Numbered from the stretch's first letter, positions 27,388 through 38,881 are shown. The stretch: 64,000 nt of DNA from Methylomonas koyamae (GCF_006483455.1 NZ_PPPU01000029.1:1-64000); one strand, 5' to 3'. The notes: generated from the letters alone by a model not told the origin. Numbers and translations are program-made.

Positions 27388-27401
27388 CTACCGGTATAAA
27401 C

Positions 27402-27431
27402 AAAAAAGCCCCGCTATGAAACGAGGCTTTT
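27402..27431 (-). terminator. Terminator hairpin between rpmA and obg
   Basis: Read on the minus strand, AAAAGCCTCG and CGGGGCTTTTTT form a short GC stem followed by six T residues. It lies about 30 bases after the rpmA stop and 18 bases before the obg start, so it may attenuate transcription into obg and proB. Confidence 0.75.
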
Positions 27432-27462
27432 CGGGTCGAATGTGCCAGGGCACAATCGGGAT

Positions 27463-27720
27463 TTACGCTGCTGCAATACTGACGTATTTGCGGTTTTGCG
27501 GGCCTTTTTCAACGAAAACCACTTTGCCGTCGGCCAATGCGAACAGGGTGTGGTCTTTGCCGATGCCGACGTTGTCGCCAGCGTGGAACTTGGTGCCGCG
27601 TTGGCGAACCAGGATGTTGCCAGCTTTTACGACTTGGCCGCCGAAACGTTTGACGCCCAGTCGTTGTGCGTTAGAGTCGCGACCGTTGCGGGTACTACCG
27701 CCTGCCTTCTTGTGAGCCAT
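27463..27720 (-). CDS. rpmA: 50S ribosomal protein L27
   Basis: Small basic large-subunit protein whose N-terminus reaches the peptidyl transferase centre. The 85-residue sequence [20 protein letters not shown] followed by [22 protein letters not shown] is unmistakable. It lacks the cleavable N-terminal extension of Firmicutes. It follows rplU by 18 bases. Confidence 0.99.
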   Translation of the reverse strand: MAHKKAGGSTRNGRDSNAQRLGVKRFGGQVVKAGNILVRQRGTKFHAGDNVGIGKDHTLFALADGKVVFVEKGPQNRKYVSIAAA

Positions 27721-27738
27721 GTTTTATCCTCGGATAAG

Positions 27739-28050
27739 TTATGCCGAAATGCCGGTGATTTGCACTTCTGTGTAATATTGACGGTGCCCCATTTGTTTCA
27801 TGTGGTGCTTACGTCTTCTGAATTTGATGATTCTGACTTTTTTGTGGCGGCCTTGAGAGACAACGGTCGCGGTCACTTTGCTGCCTTGAACAAAAGGCTG
27901 ACCTACTTTTACAGAGTCGCCTGATTGCACCATCAGCACCTTGTCGAACTCTACGCTGTCGCCCGCGCCTAATTCGAGTTTTTCTATTTTTAAGGTAGTA
28001 CCCTCTGCGACACGATACTGTTTACCACCTGTTTGAATTACCGCATACAT
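27739..28050 (-). CDS. rplU: 50S ribosomal protein L21
   Basis: Binds 23S rRNA in the large subunit. 103 residues from the ATG at 28050: [20 protein letters not shown] is the standard start, and a longer frame to 28110 adds 20 residues not found in the family. The C-terminal [21 protein letters not shown] is typical. The promoter lies just upstream (28096-28124). Confidence 0.98.
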   Translation of the reverse strand: MYAVIQTGGKQYRVAEGTTLKIEKLELGAGDSVEFDKVLMVQSGDSVKVGQPFVQGSKVTATVVSQGRHKKVRIIKFRRRKHHMKQMGHRQYYTEVQITGISA

Positions 28051-28095
28051 CGGCGTAAGCTCCATCAAGCATAATCTGTTAAAAGTGAACAGCAG

Positions 28096-28124
28096 ATTAT
28101 ATTTTTTCACAAGGCTTACGTCAA
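28096..28124 (-). promoter_or_regulatory. Sigma-70 promoter for rplU-rpmA
   Basis: On the minus strand TTGACG (28119-28124) and TATAAT (28096-28101) are separated by exactly 17 bases and lie about 45 bases before the rplU start. Both boxes are near consensus. Confidence 0.8.
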
Positions 28125-28176
28125 ACCTAAATTCCTGATAGGAAGGTTGCGGCTCTTTCGCGTTGGTCGGGTACTA

Positions 28177-28205
28177 TTGACACTACCTACGAATATTCAT
28201 AGCAT
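28177..28205 (+). promoter_or_regulatory. Sigma-70 promoter for ispB
   Basis: A consensus TTGACA at 28177-28182, a 17-base spacer and TAGCAT at 28200-28205. Transcription would start near 28212, about 40 bases before ispB. It is divergent from the rplU promoter. Confidence 0.72.
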
Positions 28206-28253
28206 GACCGGCTATTTACGTCACGCGTCGACAGGCGATTAGCCCAATATTTC

Positions 28254-29258
28254 ATGATAGCTAAAGTTTCTACGCCAGCTTCAGCCCCGATAGATTTCGA
28301 TTCGATTAAAAATTTAACCACCGCCGAGACTCAGGCGGTTGACCGGTTGATTTTAAACGAACTGAGCTCCGATGTTGTGCTGATCAATCAAATCGGCCAT
28401 TACATCATCGGTAACGGCGGCAAGCGGTTACGGCCGATGTTGCTGTTGCTGGCAGCAAAGGCTTTGGGACAGGTCGACGAGCGCCACTTGATACTGGCGG
28501 CCGTGATCGAATTCATTCACACCGCGACCTTGCTGCACGACGATGTGGTCGACGAGTCCGAGTTGCGGCGCGGTAAAGAATCCGCCAATGCGGTGTGGGG
28601 TAATGCAGCCAGCGTCTTGGTCGGCGACTATTTATATTCCAGTGCGTTCGAAATGATGGTGCGGACCGACAACATGCGGGTGATGGCCATCATGTCCAAG
28701 ACCACTACCGCAATCGCTGAAGGCGAGGTATTGCAGTTGTTGAACTGCAACAACCCGGAGACCAGCGAAGCCAAGTACCTGGAAGTGATTGCCCGCAAAA
28801 CGGCGATTCTATTCAGCACGGCCACCCGGTTGGCCGCCGTGGTTTCAGGCGCGGATGCAGCGACCGAAGAAGCCTTGGCGATTTACGGCCAGCAACTGGG
28901 TGTGGCGTTTCAGTTGATCGACGACGCCCTGGATTACAAGGCCAATAGTGAGGAGCTGGGTAAGAATCTTGGCGACGATCTGGCCGAGGGCAAACCGACC
29001 CTGCCGCTGATTTACGCCATCCAACACGGCGACCAGCGTCAGTCGCAAATCGTGGTCAATGCGATCCGGCAGGGTTCGCGCGAGGCGTTCAATGACGTGT
29101 ACGAAGTCGTAAAAGCGACCAATGCGATCGAGTATACCGAGCAGTGTGCCGAACGCGCGGCTGGGCTGGCTATTGCCGCTCTGGATTGTCTGCCGGATTC
29201 GGAGTACAAACAAGCCCTCGAAGCGCTGGCGCACTTTTCGGTGCAACGTAGTCATTAA
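28254..29258 (+). CDS. ispB: Octaprenyl diphosphate synthase (trans-polyprenyl synthase)
   Basis: Extends farnesyl diphosphate with IPP units to the side chain of ubiquinone. Both aspartate-rich motifs are present: LLHDDVVDESELRRG near residue 93 (FARM) and QLIDDALDYKAN near residue 219 (SARM), with GGKRLRPML near 57. The 334 residues match IspB. Divergence from rplU-rpmA is the usual E. coli-like arrangement. The exact chain length (C40 or other) is not readable. It overlaps the convergent small gene by four bases. Confidence 0.95.
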   Translation: MIAKVSTPASAPIDFDSIKNLTTAETQAVDRLILNELSSDVVLINQIGHYIIGNGGKRLRPMLLLLAAKALGQVDERHLILAAVIEFIHTATLLHDDVVDESELRRGKESANAVWGNAASVLVGDYLYSSAFEMMVRTDNMRVMAIMSKTTTAIAEGEVLQLLNCNNPETSEAKYLEVIARKTAILFSTATRLAAVVSGADAATEEALAIYGQQLGVAFQLIDDALDYKANSEELGKNLGDDLAEGKPTLPLIYAIQHGDQRQSQIVVNAIRQGSREAFNDVYEVVKATNAIEYTEQCAERAAGLAIAALDCLPDSEYKQALEALAHFSVQRSH

Positions 29259-29668
29259 CCCTCTTCGGCTTCTTCCGCCAGCGTCAGCAGTTGCTGGATG
29301 TTTTCCGTCAGCGTTGCGTACAACGTCTCCGACTTTTCCAGGAGCTGTTGAAAAAAAACGCCGATTTCACCTTCCTCCAGATTGGTCTGCGCGGCAAATA
29401 TGCGCTCTTCCAGCAGGCTGATCGAGTCCATATCCACAAAATCCGCTAACCGGGCCAATTCCGCGGACTGAGCCAGCGTTGCCGCCGCTTCGGTTTTATG
29501 GGCGGCGGAAATCTGTTCGGCGATTTTAGCGGCGCAATCGCCCATTTGGCTGGCGGTTTCGAACAAGCCTTGTAGCAAATCCAAGTCTGCGCACAGAACC
29601 ACCAATCGGTCTGCCGTGGTTTGGATTTCGGCCAATAAGCGTTTGCTGCGTTTTTTTATCGATTTCAT
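29255..29668 (-). CDS. Small helical protein translationally coupled to recD
   Basis: A 137-residue, acidic, probably all-helical soluble protein of unknown function. It is rich in A, L, E and Q (for example AAATLAQSAELARLADFV and LTENIQQLLTLAEEAEEG) with a coiled-coil look and no signal peptide. Its ATG overlaps the recD stop by one base (TGATG), so it is translated with recD. No catalytic motif is seen. A partner or regulator of RecD is conceivable but is pure inference. Confidence 0.7.
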   Translation of the reverse strand: MKSIKKRSKRLLAEIQTTADRLVVLCADLDLLQGLFETASQMGDCAAKIAEQISAAHKTEAAATLAQSAELARLADFVDMDSISLLEERIFAAQTNLEEGEIGVFFQQLLEKSETLYATLTENIQQLLTLAEEAEEG

Positions 29669-31305
29669 CAGTTTGGTCCGGAAGCGTAAGCCTGCAATTT
29701 TGCGGCCAGACCGCTGTGTCTGGTAACCCGGTGGCCGACGCAGGCATTGAAGATGGCTTGGTCGGCGCTGACCGCCACCGATTGCTTGGCGCGGGTGATC
29801 GCCGTGTACAACAGTTCCTTGCTCAGCACCGGATTCACGGCGTCGGGTAACGCAATCAAGATGTTTTCAAACTCCGAGCCTTGGCTTTTGTGGATCGTCA
29901 TCGCAAATACTGTCTCCCAGGGCGGCAGCCGGGCCGGTAACACTTTACGGAATTGCTCGCCGCGCTGGAAAAATACCCGGAGCTGGCTGCCTTGTTCAGG
30001 GTCGCTCAAGCATAAACCGATGTCGCCGTTGTACAACTGCATGCCGGCGTGGTTGGCGGTAATCATGATGGGTTTGCCGGCGTACCATGTCGAGCCGGGC
30101 CGGATTTTGCCCCGGTTTGCCAGCTCCAGTTCTACCCGCCGATTAATCTCGCCGACCGAGTTATGGCCGCGCTGATTGCTGCAAAGCACCCGAAAGCGGT
30201 TGAAGGCGGCGAAAATTTCCGTCGGGTCGTAGCCGTTCGGAATCGCCTGCAGGTATTCGGCATAATTTTCGATGATCCAATCGATCGGATCGCCGGTTAG
30301 GCGTCTAATCGGCGGGCTTGGCTCTTGCAGTAGTTGCCAGGCTTGATCCGCATCCTGGCAGTTCACGGCGACGGCGAGTTGTTTGATGCGGCCTTGAAAC
30401 CGATGCGATTTTTGTAGTTCCACCGTGCGCTCGGCCAGGCCGGCGGCTAGGTCGGCCAAGACCGAGCCGGATTCGACCGAGGCCAGCTGGTCTTTGTCGC
30501 CCAGTAAAATCAGACGCGATCCTGGTTTAAGCGCATCGACCAATTTGCTCATTAACGCCAGATCGACCATCGAGGTTTCGTCCACCACCACCACATCGTA
30601 AGGCAGCGGATTTTCGGCGTCGTGGCGGAAATACGGCGTCGGCGGCTTGGCGCCGAGCAGTCGGTGCAGCGTGTGGGCTTGTTCCGGAATTCCGTCTTTC
30701 AATTCGTCGACGCAAGCCAGGCCGGGTTTGTTGGCGACAATCGACTCTTGCAGGCGCATCGCGGCTTTGCCGGTGGGTGCGGCCAGGGCGATATGTAACG
30801 CTTGGCGACTGGTTTCCAGCAATAGGGTCAAAATTTTCAGCACCGTCGTGGTTTTGCCGGTTCCGGGGCCGCCGGTAATGATGCTCAGGGCCTGACTAAC
30901 CGCCGCTTGCGCTGCGGTTTTTTGCCAATCGATTTCGTCGCCTTGGCTTTCGAAATAGCGGTCGAGGCTGGCTGCGAGATGTCCGGTATCGAATTTTTGT
31001 CGGGCCAGTGCCGCAAGTTGCCTTGCCAGGCGCTCCTCGTAATGCCAATAGCGGTGCAAATACAGGCGCTCGGTTTCGGCAATCAACGGTGTGGCTTTGC
31101 CGGTGGAGGCCAGGCCTGAGGCCATCACTACAGCCATGTCCTCCGCGTCGATCGCGATGCAGCTATGGCCGGCGCCTTGTTGGGCCGATAACTGCAGCAG
31201 CAAGGCTTCGAAGCGGTTTTTTTTTGCCCCGCTCAAGCGGCTGCGTTCGGCGAGGAAGCGGGCGAATCCGCGATCGAGGTCGGTAAAAGTTGGTTGGTCG
31301 GTCAT
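29668..31305 (-). CDS. recD: Exodeoxyribonuclease V alpha subunit RecD
   Basis: 5'-3' helicase of the SF1B type, normally part of RecBCD for double-strand break repair and degradation of linear DNA. The Walker A motif SIITGGPGTGKTTTVLKIL lies near residue 145, followed by LAAPTGKAAMRLQESI, VVVDETSMVDLALMSKLVDAL (Walker B region), LGDKDQLASVESGSVLADL, and the C-terminal VFAMTIHKSQGSEFENILIALP and LLYTAITRAKQSV. At 545 residues it is somewhat shorter than the E. coli protein. I prefer the Met at 31305 (MTDQPTF); 31338 is an alternative. recB and recC are not next to it in this window, which is unusual for gammaproteobacteria. Confidence 0.93.
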   Translation of the reverse strand: MTDQPTFTDLDRGFARFLAERSRLSGAKKNRFEALLLQLSAQQGAGHSCIAIDAEDMAVVMASGLASTGKATPLIAETERLYLHRYWHYEERLARQLAALARQKFDTGHLAASLDRYFESQGDEIDWQKTAAQAAVSQALSIITGGPGTGKTTTVLKILTLLLETSRQALHIALAAPTGKAAMRLQESIVANKPGLACVDELKDGIPEQAHTLHRLLGAKPPTPYFRHDAENPLPYDVVVVDETSMVDLALMSKLVDALKPGSRLILLGDKDQLASVESGSVLADLAAGLAERTVELQKSHRFQGRIKQLAVAVNCQDADQAWQLLQEPSPPIRRLTGDPIDWIIENYAEYLQAIPNGYDPTEIFAAFNRFRVLCSNQRGHNSVGEINRRVELELANRGKIRPGSTWYAGKPIMITANHAGMQLYNGDIGLCLSDPEQGSQLRVFFQRGEQFRKVLPARLPPWETVFAMTIHKSQGSEFENILIALPDAVNPVLSKELLYTAITRAKQSVAVSADQAIFNACVGHRVTRHSGLAAKLQAYASGPN

Positions 31306-31420
31306 GGGGCAATACTTGGATCGGGTGCCGGTTATCATAGCAATTGCATTGCAGCTGGCGACAGGAAATAAAACCTATTGTTTTATAAGATTTTTGCCGC
31401 TACCGGGGCGTTAACCGAGC

Positions 31421-31449
31421 TTGCAATTGCCCTAATTATCATTTAACTT
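31421..31449 (+). promoter_or_regulatory. Putative sigma-70 promoter of thiC
   Basis: TTGCAA at 31421-31426 and TAACTT at 31444-31449 with a 17-base spacer. The start of transcription would fall near 31456, immediately before the TPP riboswitch. The boxes are only moderate matches. Confidence 0.45.
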
Positions 31450-31463
31450 ACCGACCCACCTAA

Positions 31464-33466
<2,003 letters not shown>

Positions 33467-33477
33467 GCGTTGTCTCT

Positions 33478-33502
33478 GCAGTCGCCGGTCTCCGGCGGCT
33501 GC
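33478..33502 (+). other. GC-rich stem-loop after thiC
   Basis: GCAGTCGCCGG and CCGGCGGCTGC pair with one mismatch around a three-base loop, 11 bases after the thiC stop. There is no T-run, so it is either an mRNA-stabilising end or a weak terminator. Confidence 0.4.
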
Positions 33503-33563
33503 CTCCCTGCATTGATCGCCTGCTGCTGTCTAGTCGGCCGTTTGCCGACACCCTGCGTCGAGT

Positions 33564-33592
33564 TTGGATAAAATCCTTACTTCATCTATATT
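33564..33592 (+). promoter_or_regulatory. Putative sigma-70 promoter of the pilB operon
   Basis: TTGGAT at 33564-33569 and TATATT at 33587-33592 are 17 bases apart, about 40 bases before pilB. This would drive pilB-pilC-pilD-coaE-zapD-yacG. Confidence 0.45.
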
Positions 33593-33634
33593 TGCAGCAC
33601 AAAGCTGCAGTAAAACCAATCTTGACCTTTTTTC

Positions 33635-35350
33635 ATGGCGACAGCACCTTCCAACATTCATTTCAGCGGTCTGGTTAAGTGCCTGATTCAGAAGGGGCTG
33701 CTGACTGAAGAGTCGGCAGCGACCTGTTTACAGGAGGCGCAAAAGCGCAAACAGGCGTTCATTAGCTATTTGGTCGAACACAAATACGCGGATAGCAAAA
33801 CCATCGCCACGCTGGCGTCGGCCGAGTTCGGCGTGCCGTTTTTCGATCTGGACGCGATCGATCCCGCGTTTCTGCCGATCAAAATGGTCAGCGAAAAATT
33901 GATTCGCCAGCACCACGCCTTACCCCTATTTAAACGCGGTAACCGTTTGTTCGTCGCGACGGCCGACCCGACCAATTTCCAGGCCCTGGACGAGATCAAG
34001 TTCCACACCCGGCACAATACCGAAAATATTCTGGTCGAAGAAGACAAACTGATCAGAATGATAGACACGGCGCTGGAAGCCGCGGATACGTCGATGAAGG
34101 ATCTGCTCGACGACGATCTGGACAACATCGATATTTCCGCCGGCGACGAAGCCAAGCCGGCCGAAGACGCTATGGGTTCGGATATCGACGACGCGCCTAT
34201 CGTCCGCTTCGTGAATAAGATTTTGCTGGATTCGATCAAGCGCGGCGTATCGGATATTCACATGGAACCGTTCGAGAAGCGGTTCCGCATCCGCTTCCGC
34301 GCCGACGGCATACTGTCGGAAGTGGCGAGTCCGCCGGTCGGTATCGCTAATCGGATCATTTCCCGGCTGAAAGTCATGTCCAAGATGGACATCGCCGAAC
34401 GGCGGGTGCCGCAGGACGGCCGGATCAAGATGCAGATCTCGAAAAACCGCGCCATCGACTTCAGGGTCAACACCTGTCCGACCTTGTTCGGCGAAAAAGT
34501 GGTGTTGCGGATTCTGGATCCGACCAGCGCCCAGATCGGTATCGAAAAACTCGGGTTCGAACCGGAACAGCAGAAAAATTTCCTGGATGCGATTCATAAA
34601 CCCTACGGCATGGTGTTGGTCACCGGGCCGACCGGTAGCGGTAAGACGGTGTCGCTGTATACCGGCTTGAATATTCTGAACAGCGTCGAAACCAATATTT
34701 CCACGGCCGAAGACCCGGTAGAGATCACCGTAGAAGGCATCAACCAGGTCAACGTCAACCCTAAAGCCGGGTTGACTTTTGCCGAAGCGCTCAAAGCATT
34801 CTTGCGGCAGGACCCGGACATCATCATGGTCGGCGAGATCCGCGACTATGAAACCGCCAGTATCGCCGTCAAAGCAGCCCAAACCGGGCACTTGGTGTTG
34901 TCGACGCTGCACACCAACGACGCGCCGCAGACCATCAACCGGCTGGTACAGATGGGGATCGAGCCGTTCAATATCGTCTCGGCAGTTTTGCTGATTATGG
35001 CGCAACGTCTGGCACGGCGTTTGTGCGAGCATTGCAAGAAGGAAATGGATTACCCGGAAAGTGCGCTGATCTCGGCCGGCTTCAAAAAGGAAGAACTTGG
35101 CACTTTCAAAATATACGGTCCGGTGGGCTGCGAGCATTGCAATAACGGCTACAAAGGGCGGGTCGGTATTTACCAGGTGATGCCGATCACCGAAAAAATG
35201 CGGGCCTTGATCCTGCGCGGCGGCAATGCGATGGAGATGGCCGAATTGTCCCGCAGCGAAGGCATCAACGATTTGCGCACCTCCGGCTTGTTGAAAATCC
35301 GTCAGGGCATCACCTCGCTGGAAGAAATTGACCGCGTCACCACGGAATAA
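33635..35350 (+). CDS. pilB: Type IV pilus assembly ATPase PilB
   Basis: Hexameric cytoplasmic motor that powers pilus extension. An N-terminal MshEN-type region (about 15-150), which binds c-di-GMP in some homologues, precedes the GspE/PilT ATPase core. Walker A GPTGSGKTVS is near residue 331, the Asp box FRVNTCPT-like segment lies before it, and Walker B DPDIIMVGEIRD is near 393. The tetracysteine zinc site is complete: CEHCKKEMDYPESA followed by GPVGCEHCNNGYKGR. The 571 residues equal the family norm. No strong ribosome site precedes the ATG. It is followed after two bases by pilC. Confidence 0.97.
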   Translation: MATAPSNIHFSGLVKCLIQKGLLTEESAATCLQEAQKRKQAFISYLVEHKYADSKTIATLASAEFGVPFFDLDAIDPAFLPIKMVSEKLIRQHHALPLFKRGNRLFVATADPTNFQALDEIKFHTRHNTENILVEEDKLIRMIDTALEAADTSMKDLLDDDLDNIDISAGDEAKPAEDAMGSDIDDAPIVRFVNKILLDSIKRGVSDIHMEPFEKRFRIRFRADGILSEVASPPVGIANRIISRLKVMSKMDIAERRVPQDGRIKMQISKNRAIDFRVNTCPTLFGEKVVLRILDPTSAQIGIEKLGFEPEQQKNFLDAIHKPYGMVLVTGPTGSGKTVSLYTGLNILNSVETNISTAEDPVEITVEGINQVNVNPKAGLTFAEALKAFLRQDPDIIMVGEIRDYETASIAVKAAQTGHLVLSTLHTNDAPQTINRLVQMGIEPFNIVSAVLLIMAQRLARRLCEHCKKEMDYPESALISAGFKKEELGTFKIYGPVGCEHCNNGYKGRVGIYQVMPITEKMRALILRGGNAMEMAELSRSEGINDLRTSGLLKIRQGITSLEEIDRVTTE

Positions 35351-35352
35351 TC

Positions 35353-36570
35353 ATGGCAAAACAAGAAGAGCAGATCGAATTCAATTGGGACGGTTTCGAC
35401 AAACAAAACCGGAAAACCAAAGGCACTATCAGTGCCAAAAGCGAAGTGATCGCTCGCGCCGAGCTGCGGCGGATGGGCATCCGGGTGATCGGCATCAAAC
35501 CCAAGGCGAAACCCTTGTTCAGTCCGCGGGTGCAAAAAATCACGCCGGGAGATATTGCCGTTTTTGCCCGCCAATTGGCGACCATGCTGGCGGCCGGCGT
35601 ACCGCTGGTGCAGTCGTTCGATATCATCGGCAAGGGCCACGACAACGCCAGCATGTCGGAAATGCTGTTGTCGATCAAAGCCGACGTCGAGGGTGGCGAT
35701 ACGCTGGCGCAAGCATTGGGCCGCAAGCCGCTCTATTTCGACGCCTTGTTTTGCAATCTGGTCGAAGCCGGCGAACATGCCGGGGTGTTGGAAACCTTGT
35801 TGGACAAAATCGCGACTTACAAGGAAAAGACCGAGTCTATCAAGAAAAAAGTCAAGAAAGCGTTGACCTATCCGGTGGCAGTATTGGTGGTGGCGTTTAT
35901 CGTTACCGCGATTTTGTTGGTGTTCGTGGTACCGGTATTCGAGGACTTGTTCAAAGGCTTCGGCGCCGATTTGCCGGCGTTCACCAAATTCGTCATCGAT
36001 TTGTCGGCCTGGGTACAGGAATGGTGGTGGGCCGTGGTCGGCGTGCTGTTTGTCGCCGGCTACACCTTTACCTACTTTAAAAAGCGCTCGAAGGCATTCA
36101 ACCATTTTCTGGATCGGACTCTGTTGAAAATACCGGTGGTCGGTATGATTCTGCAAAAATCGGCCATCGCCCGCTTCGCCAGAACCCTCTCGACCATGTC
36201 GGCCGCCGGCGTGCCGTTGGTCGAAGCCTTGGTTTCGGTGGCCGGCGCGTGCGGTAACATCTTGTTTTACGAGGCGGTGATGAAGGTGCGCGACGACGTC
36301 GCTACCGGCCAGCAATTGAAGTTCGCCTTGGAAACCACCGGCATATTTCCGAATATGGTGGTACAGATGGTGGCGATCGGCGAAGAATCCGGTTCGATCG
36401 ACGCCATGCTGGACAAGGTCGCCGACTTTTACGAGGAAGAGGTCGATAACTTGGTCGACAACCTGAGCAGTTTGATGGAACCTATCATCATGGTGATCTT
36501 GGGGATTTTGGTCGGCGGTTTGATCGTGGCGATGTATTTGCCGATCTTCAAATTGGGCGCCGCTATCTAA
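35353..36570 (+). CDS. pilC: Type IV pilus inner-membrane platform protein PilC
   Basis: Polytopic platform that transmits PilB and PilT motion to pilin. Two T2SF domains repeat the same pattern: FARQLATMLAAGVPLVQSFDIIG near residue 73 and FARTLSTMSAAGVPLVEALVSVAG near 276. Each is followed by hydrophobic segments, the last being IIMVILGILVGGLIVAMYLPIFKLG. The 405 residues are typical. It begins two bases after the pilB stop, so translation is coupled. Confidence 0.97.
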   Translation: MAKQEEQIEFNWDGFDKQNRKTKGTISAKSEVIARAELRRMGIRVIGIKPKAKPLFSPRVQKITPGDIAVFARQLATMLAAGVPLVQSFDIIGKGHDNASMSEMLLSIKADVEGGDTLAQALGRKPLYFDALFCNLVEAGEHAGVLETLLDKIATYKEKTESIKKKVKKALTYPVAVLVVAFIVTAILLVFVVPVFEDLFKGFGADLPAFTKFVIDLSAWVQEWWWAVVGVLFVAGYTFTYFKKRSKAFNHFLDRTLLKIPVVGMILQKSAIARFARTLSTMSAAGVPLVEALVSVAGACGNILFYEAVMKVRDDVATGQQLKFALETTGIFPNMVVQMVAIGEESGSIDAMLDKVADFYEEEVDNLVDNLSSLMEPIIMVILGILVGGLIVAMYLPIFKLGAAI

Positions 36571-36629
36571 CCTGTTGCCGGTTCCGGCCTGTTACGGGCG
36601 GCGGACCGGCGAGTCTTTGCTGTTTACCT

Positions 36630-37496
36630 ATGTTGTTTAATGTCTTAGCTCAATCTCCCGGTTTTCTGGCCGCAAGCGCTTTACTACTCGGCTTGCTGGT
36701 CGGCAGTTTTCTGAATGTGGTGATTTACCGACTGCCGCTGATGATGCAGGCTGCGTGGCGGCGCGAGTGCCGCGAATACCTGGAATTGCCGGCCGAAGCC
36801 CCGGGCGAGCGTTTCGATCTGTTATTGCCGGCTTCGCACTGCCCGGCTTGCAAAGCCGAAATCAAAGCCTATCAAAACATCCCGGTCCTGAGCTATGTGC
36901 TGCTCGGCGGCAAATGCGCCAACTGCGGTAGCAAAATCGGCTGGCGCTATCCCTTGATCGAGGCATTTACCGGCCTGTGTTCGGCGCTGGTCGCTTGGCA
37001 ACTGGGTTACGGCTGGGCGCTGGCGTTGGCGTTGCCGTTGACCTGGTGTCTGATTGCACTGAGTTTTATCGATATGGATCAGCAATTGCTGCCGGACTCG
37101 ATCACGCTGCCTTTGGTCTGGCTGGGCTTGCTGCTCAGCGTGTTCGGCATTTTTGCCGACAGCCGCGACAGTATCGTCGGCGCGGTAGCCGGTTATTTAA
37201 GCTTGTGGAGCGTCTACCACGGCTTTAAATTGCTGACCGGCAAGGACGGCATGGGTTACGGCGATTTCAAATTACTGGCCGTATTCGGCGCCTGGCTGGG
37301 CTGGCAATATTTGCCGTTGATAATCTTGTTGTCTTCCCTGGTCGGTGCGGTGATTGGCGTCGCGATGATCGTGTTCTGCCGGCGCGATGCGGCCAAGCCG
37401 ATTCCGTTCGGGCCTTATCTGGCTATGGCCGGCTGGCTGGCGCTATTGTGGGGTGAGCAAATGAATGCTTGGTATCTGCGGCTTGCAGGTCTGTGA
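36630..37496 (+). CDS. pilD: Prepilin peptidase / N-methyltransferase PilD
   Basis: Cleaves the prepilin leader and methylates the new N-terminus in the inner membrane. The N-terminal methylase domain has the tetracysteine motif CPACKAEIKAYQNIP and KCANCGSKIGW. The two catalytic aspartates are in SFIDMDQQLLPD near 150 and in the GxGD-type segment GMGYGDFKLLAVFGAWLG near 210. 288 residues, family-typical. Its substrate pilins are not in this window. Confidence 0.97.
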   Translation: MLFNVLAQSPGFLAASALLLGLLVGSFLNVVIYRLPLMMQAAWRRECREYLELPAEAPGERFDLLLPASHCPACKAEIKAYQNIPVLSYVLLGGKCANCGSKIGWRYPLIEAFTGLCSALVAWQLGYGWALALALPLTWCLIALSFIDMDQQLLPDSITLPLVWLGLLLSVFGIFADSRDSIVGAVAGYLSLWSVYHGFKLLTGKDGMGYGDFKLLAVFGAWLGWQYLPLIILLSSLVGAVIGVAMIVFCRRDAAKPIPFGPYLAMAGWLALLWGEQMNAWYLRLAGL

Positions 37497-37499
37497 CCG

Positions 37500-38111
37500 A
37501 TGTTGAAAATCGGTTTGACCGGTGGCATCGGCTGCGGCAAAACCACGGTATGCCGTCTGTTTGCCGACTTGGGCGTGCCGGTGGTCGATGCCGATTTGAT
37601 CGCCCGCCGTTTGGTTGAACCGGGCGAGCCGGCCTTGCTGGCCATCGTTCAGACATTCGGTGCCGACATGTTGAAAACCGACGGCAGCCTGGATCGGCCC
37701 AAACTGCGCGAGGCGATCTTTACCGATCCGGAGCAAAAGCGACGGCTGGACGCCATCATGCATCCGCAGGTATACGCCCGCATCGCCGCCGATGTGGCGG
37801 CATTGCAGGCCGATTACTGCCTGATTGCGGTGCCGTTGTTGCTCGAATCTGAAAATCCTTATGTTGTGGACCGGATCCTGGTGGTAGATTGTCCGCAACC
37901 GCTGCAGATCGAACGGGTCGTAACCCGGGACAAACTCAGCGCCGAACAGGCGCAGGCCATCGTGGCCAGTCAGATATCGCGGCCGGAACGGCTGGCCCGC
38001 GCCGACGACGTGATCGACAATAGCGCCGGGCCGGAGCTGCTTGCAGAACAGGTTAAAAGCCTGCACAATTCCTACATTTTTTTAGCCACCGCCAGGACAC
38101 CACCGGCTTGA
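37500..38111 (+). CDS. coaE: Dephospho-CoA kinase
   Basis: Last step of CoA synthesis, phosphorylating the ribose 3'-OH of dephospho-CoA. P-loop GLTGGIGCGKTT at residues 5-16, DADLIAR near 31 and RVVTRDKLSAEQAQAIVASQ in the lid. The gene starts three bases after pilD and its stop overlaps the TTG start of zapD. pilD-coaE linkage is widespread in gammaproteobacteria. Confidence 0.97.
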   Translation: MLKIGLTGGIGCGKTTVCRLFADLGVPVVDADLIARRLVEPGEPALLAIVQTFGADMLKTDGSLDRPKLREAIFTDPEQKRRLDAIMHPQVYARIAADVAALQADYCLIAVPLLLESENPYVVDRILVVDCPQPLQIERVVTRDKLSAEQAQAIVASQISRPERLARADDVIDNSAGPELLAEQVKSLHNSYIFLATARTPPA

Positions 38112-38881
38112 ATACACAAATAGTCTACGAATTCCCGCTCAACGAACGAATTCGTGTGTTTATGCGCTTGGAGCAGCTCTTTCAACAGCTCAGCCATTTC
38201 ATGTTGGGCGCTTCGGTTTTCGACAAACGCGCCGCCATCTCCGTCTTGTTGGATATTCTGACCATCTTCAGCCGCAGCGATCTTAAATCCGAATTGATCA
38301 AAGAATTGGACCGCCACACCAAAGTGTTGAACCAATTGGCCCATAATCACGGCGTCGACGACGAAAAACTGCAGGAAATTCTGGCCGACTTGAATCAGGC
38401 CAGCCGCAATTTATACAGCGCCAACGGCAAGATCGGCATCAGCGTGATGGAAAGCGATTTGTTTCAGAGTATCTCGCAGCGTAATTCGATACCCGGCGGC
38501 AGTTGCTCGTTCGATCTGCCGGCGTTTCATTACTGGTTGGAACAGGACGAAGCAGAGCAGCAGAAAGATCTGGAGCGTTGGACCCAACCGTTTGTCGATA
38601 TCCGGGTTGCGATCGACCTGATTTTAGGCTTCATCCGTCAAAGCAGTATTCCAACCCCGGAGCTTGCCAAAGCCGGTTTTTTTCAACTGGCGCTCGACAA
38701 CAAAAACCATCCGGTGCAGTTGCTGCGCGTGGCTTTGCAACCTGAGCAGCGCTGTTTCGCCGAGATCAGCGGCGGCAAACACCGCTTCAGCATCCGCTTC
38801 ATGATCCCGTCGGCCGATGAAAACCGGCCGTGCCAAACCCAGGACGATGTCGAATTCCATTTGACCCGCTGCATGTTCTGA
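38108..38881 (+). CDS. zapD: Cell division protein ZapD
   Basis: Bundles FtsZ protofilaments at the Z-ring. The 257-residue protein begins [24 protein letters not shown], the standard ZapD opening, and continues [21 protein letters not shown] and ending HLTRCMF. The start is TTG at 38108, overlapping the coaE stop (TTGA). Its stop shares one base with the yacG start. Presence in the pilD-coaE-zapD-yacG run is diagnostic. Confidence 0.96.
   Translation: MNTQIVYEFPLNERIRVFMRLEQLFQQLSHFMLGASVFDKRAAISVLLDILTIFSRSDLKSELIKELDRHTKVLNQLAHNHGVDDEKLQEILADLNQASRNLYSANGKIGISVMESDLFQSISQRNSIPGGSCSFDLPAFHYWLEQDEAEQQKDLERWTQPFVDIRVAIDLILGFIRQSSIPTPELAKAGFFQLALDNKNHPVQLLRVALQPEQRCFAEISGGKHRFSIRFMIPSADENRPCQTQDDVEFHLTRCMF

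Noticed and set aside
33926-36315. Long minus-strand open frames (403 and 337 codons) antisense to pilB and pilC
   Set aside because: Composition rich in H, R, D, Q and G as expected for antisense of GC-rich genes; no homologous pattern.
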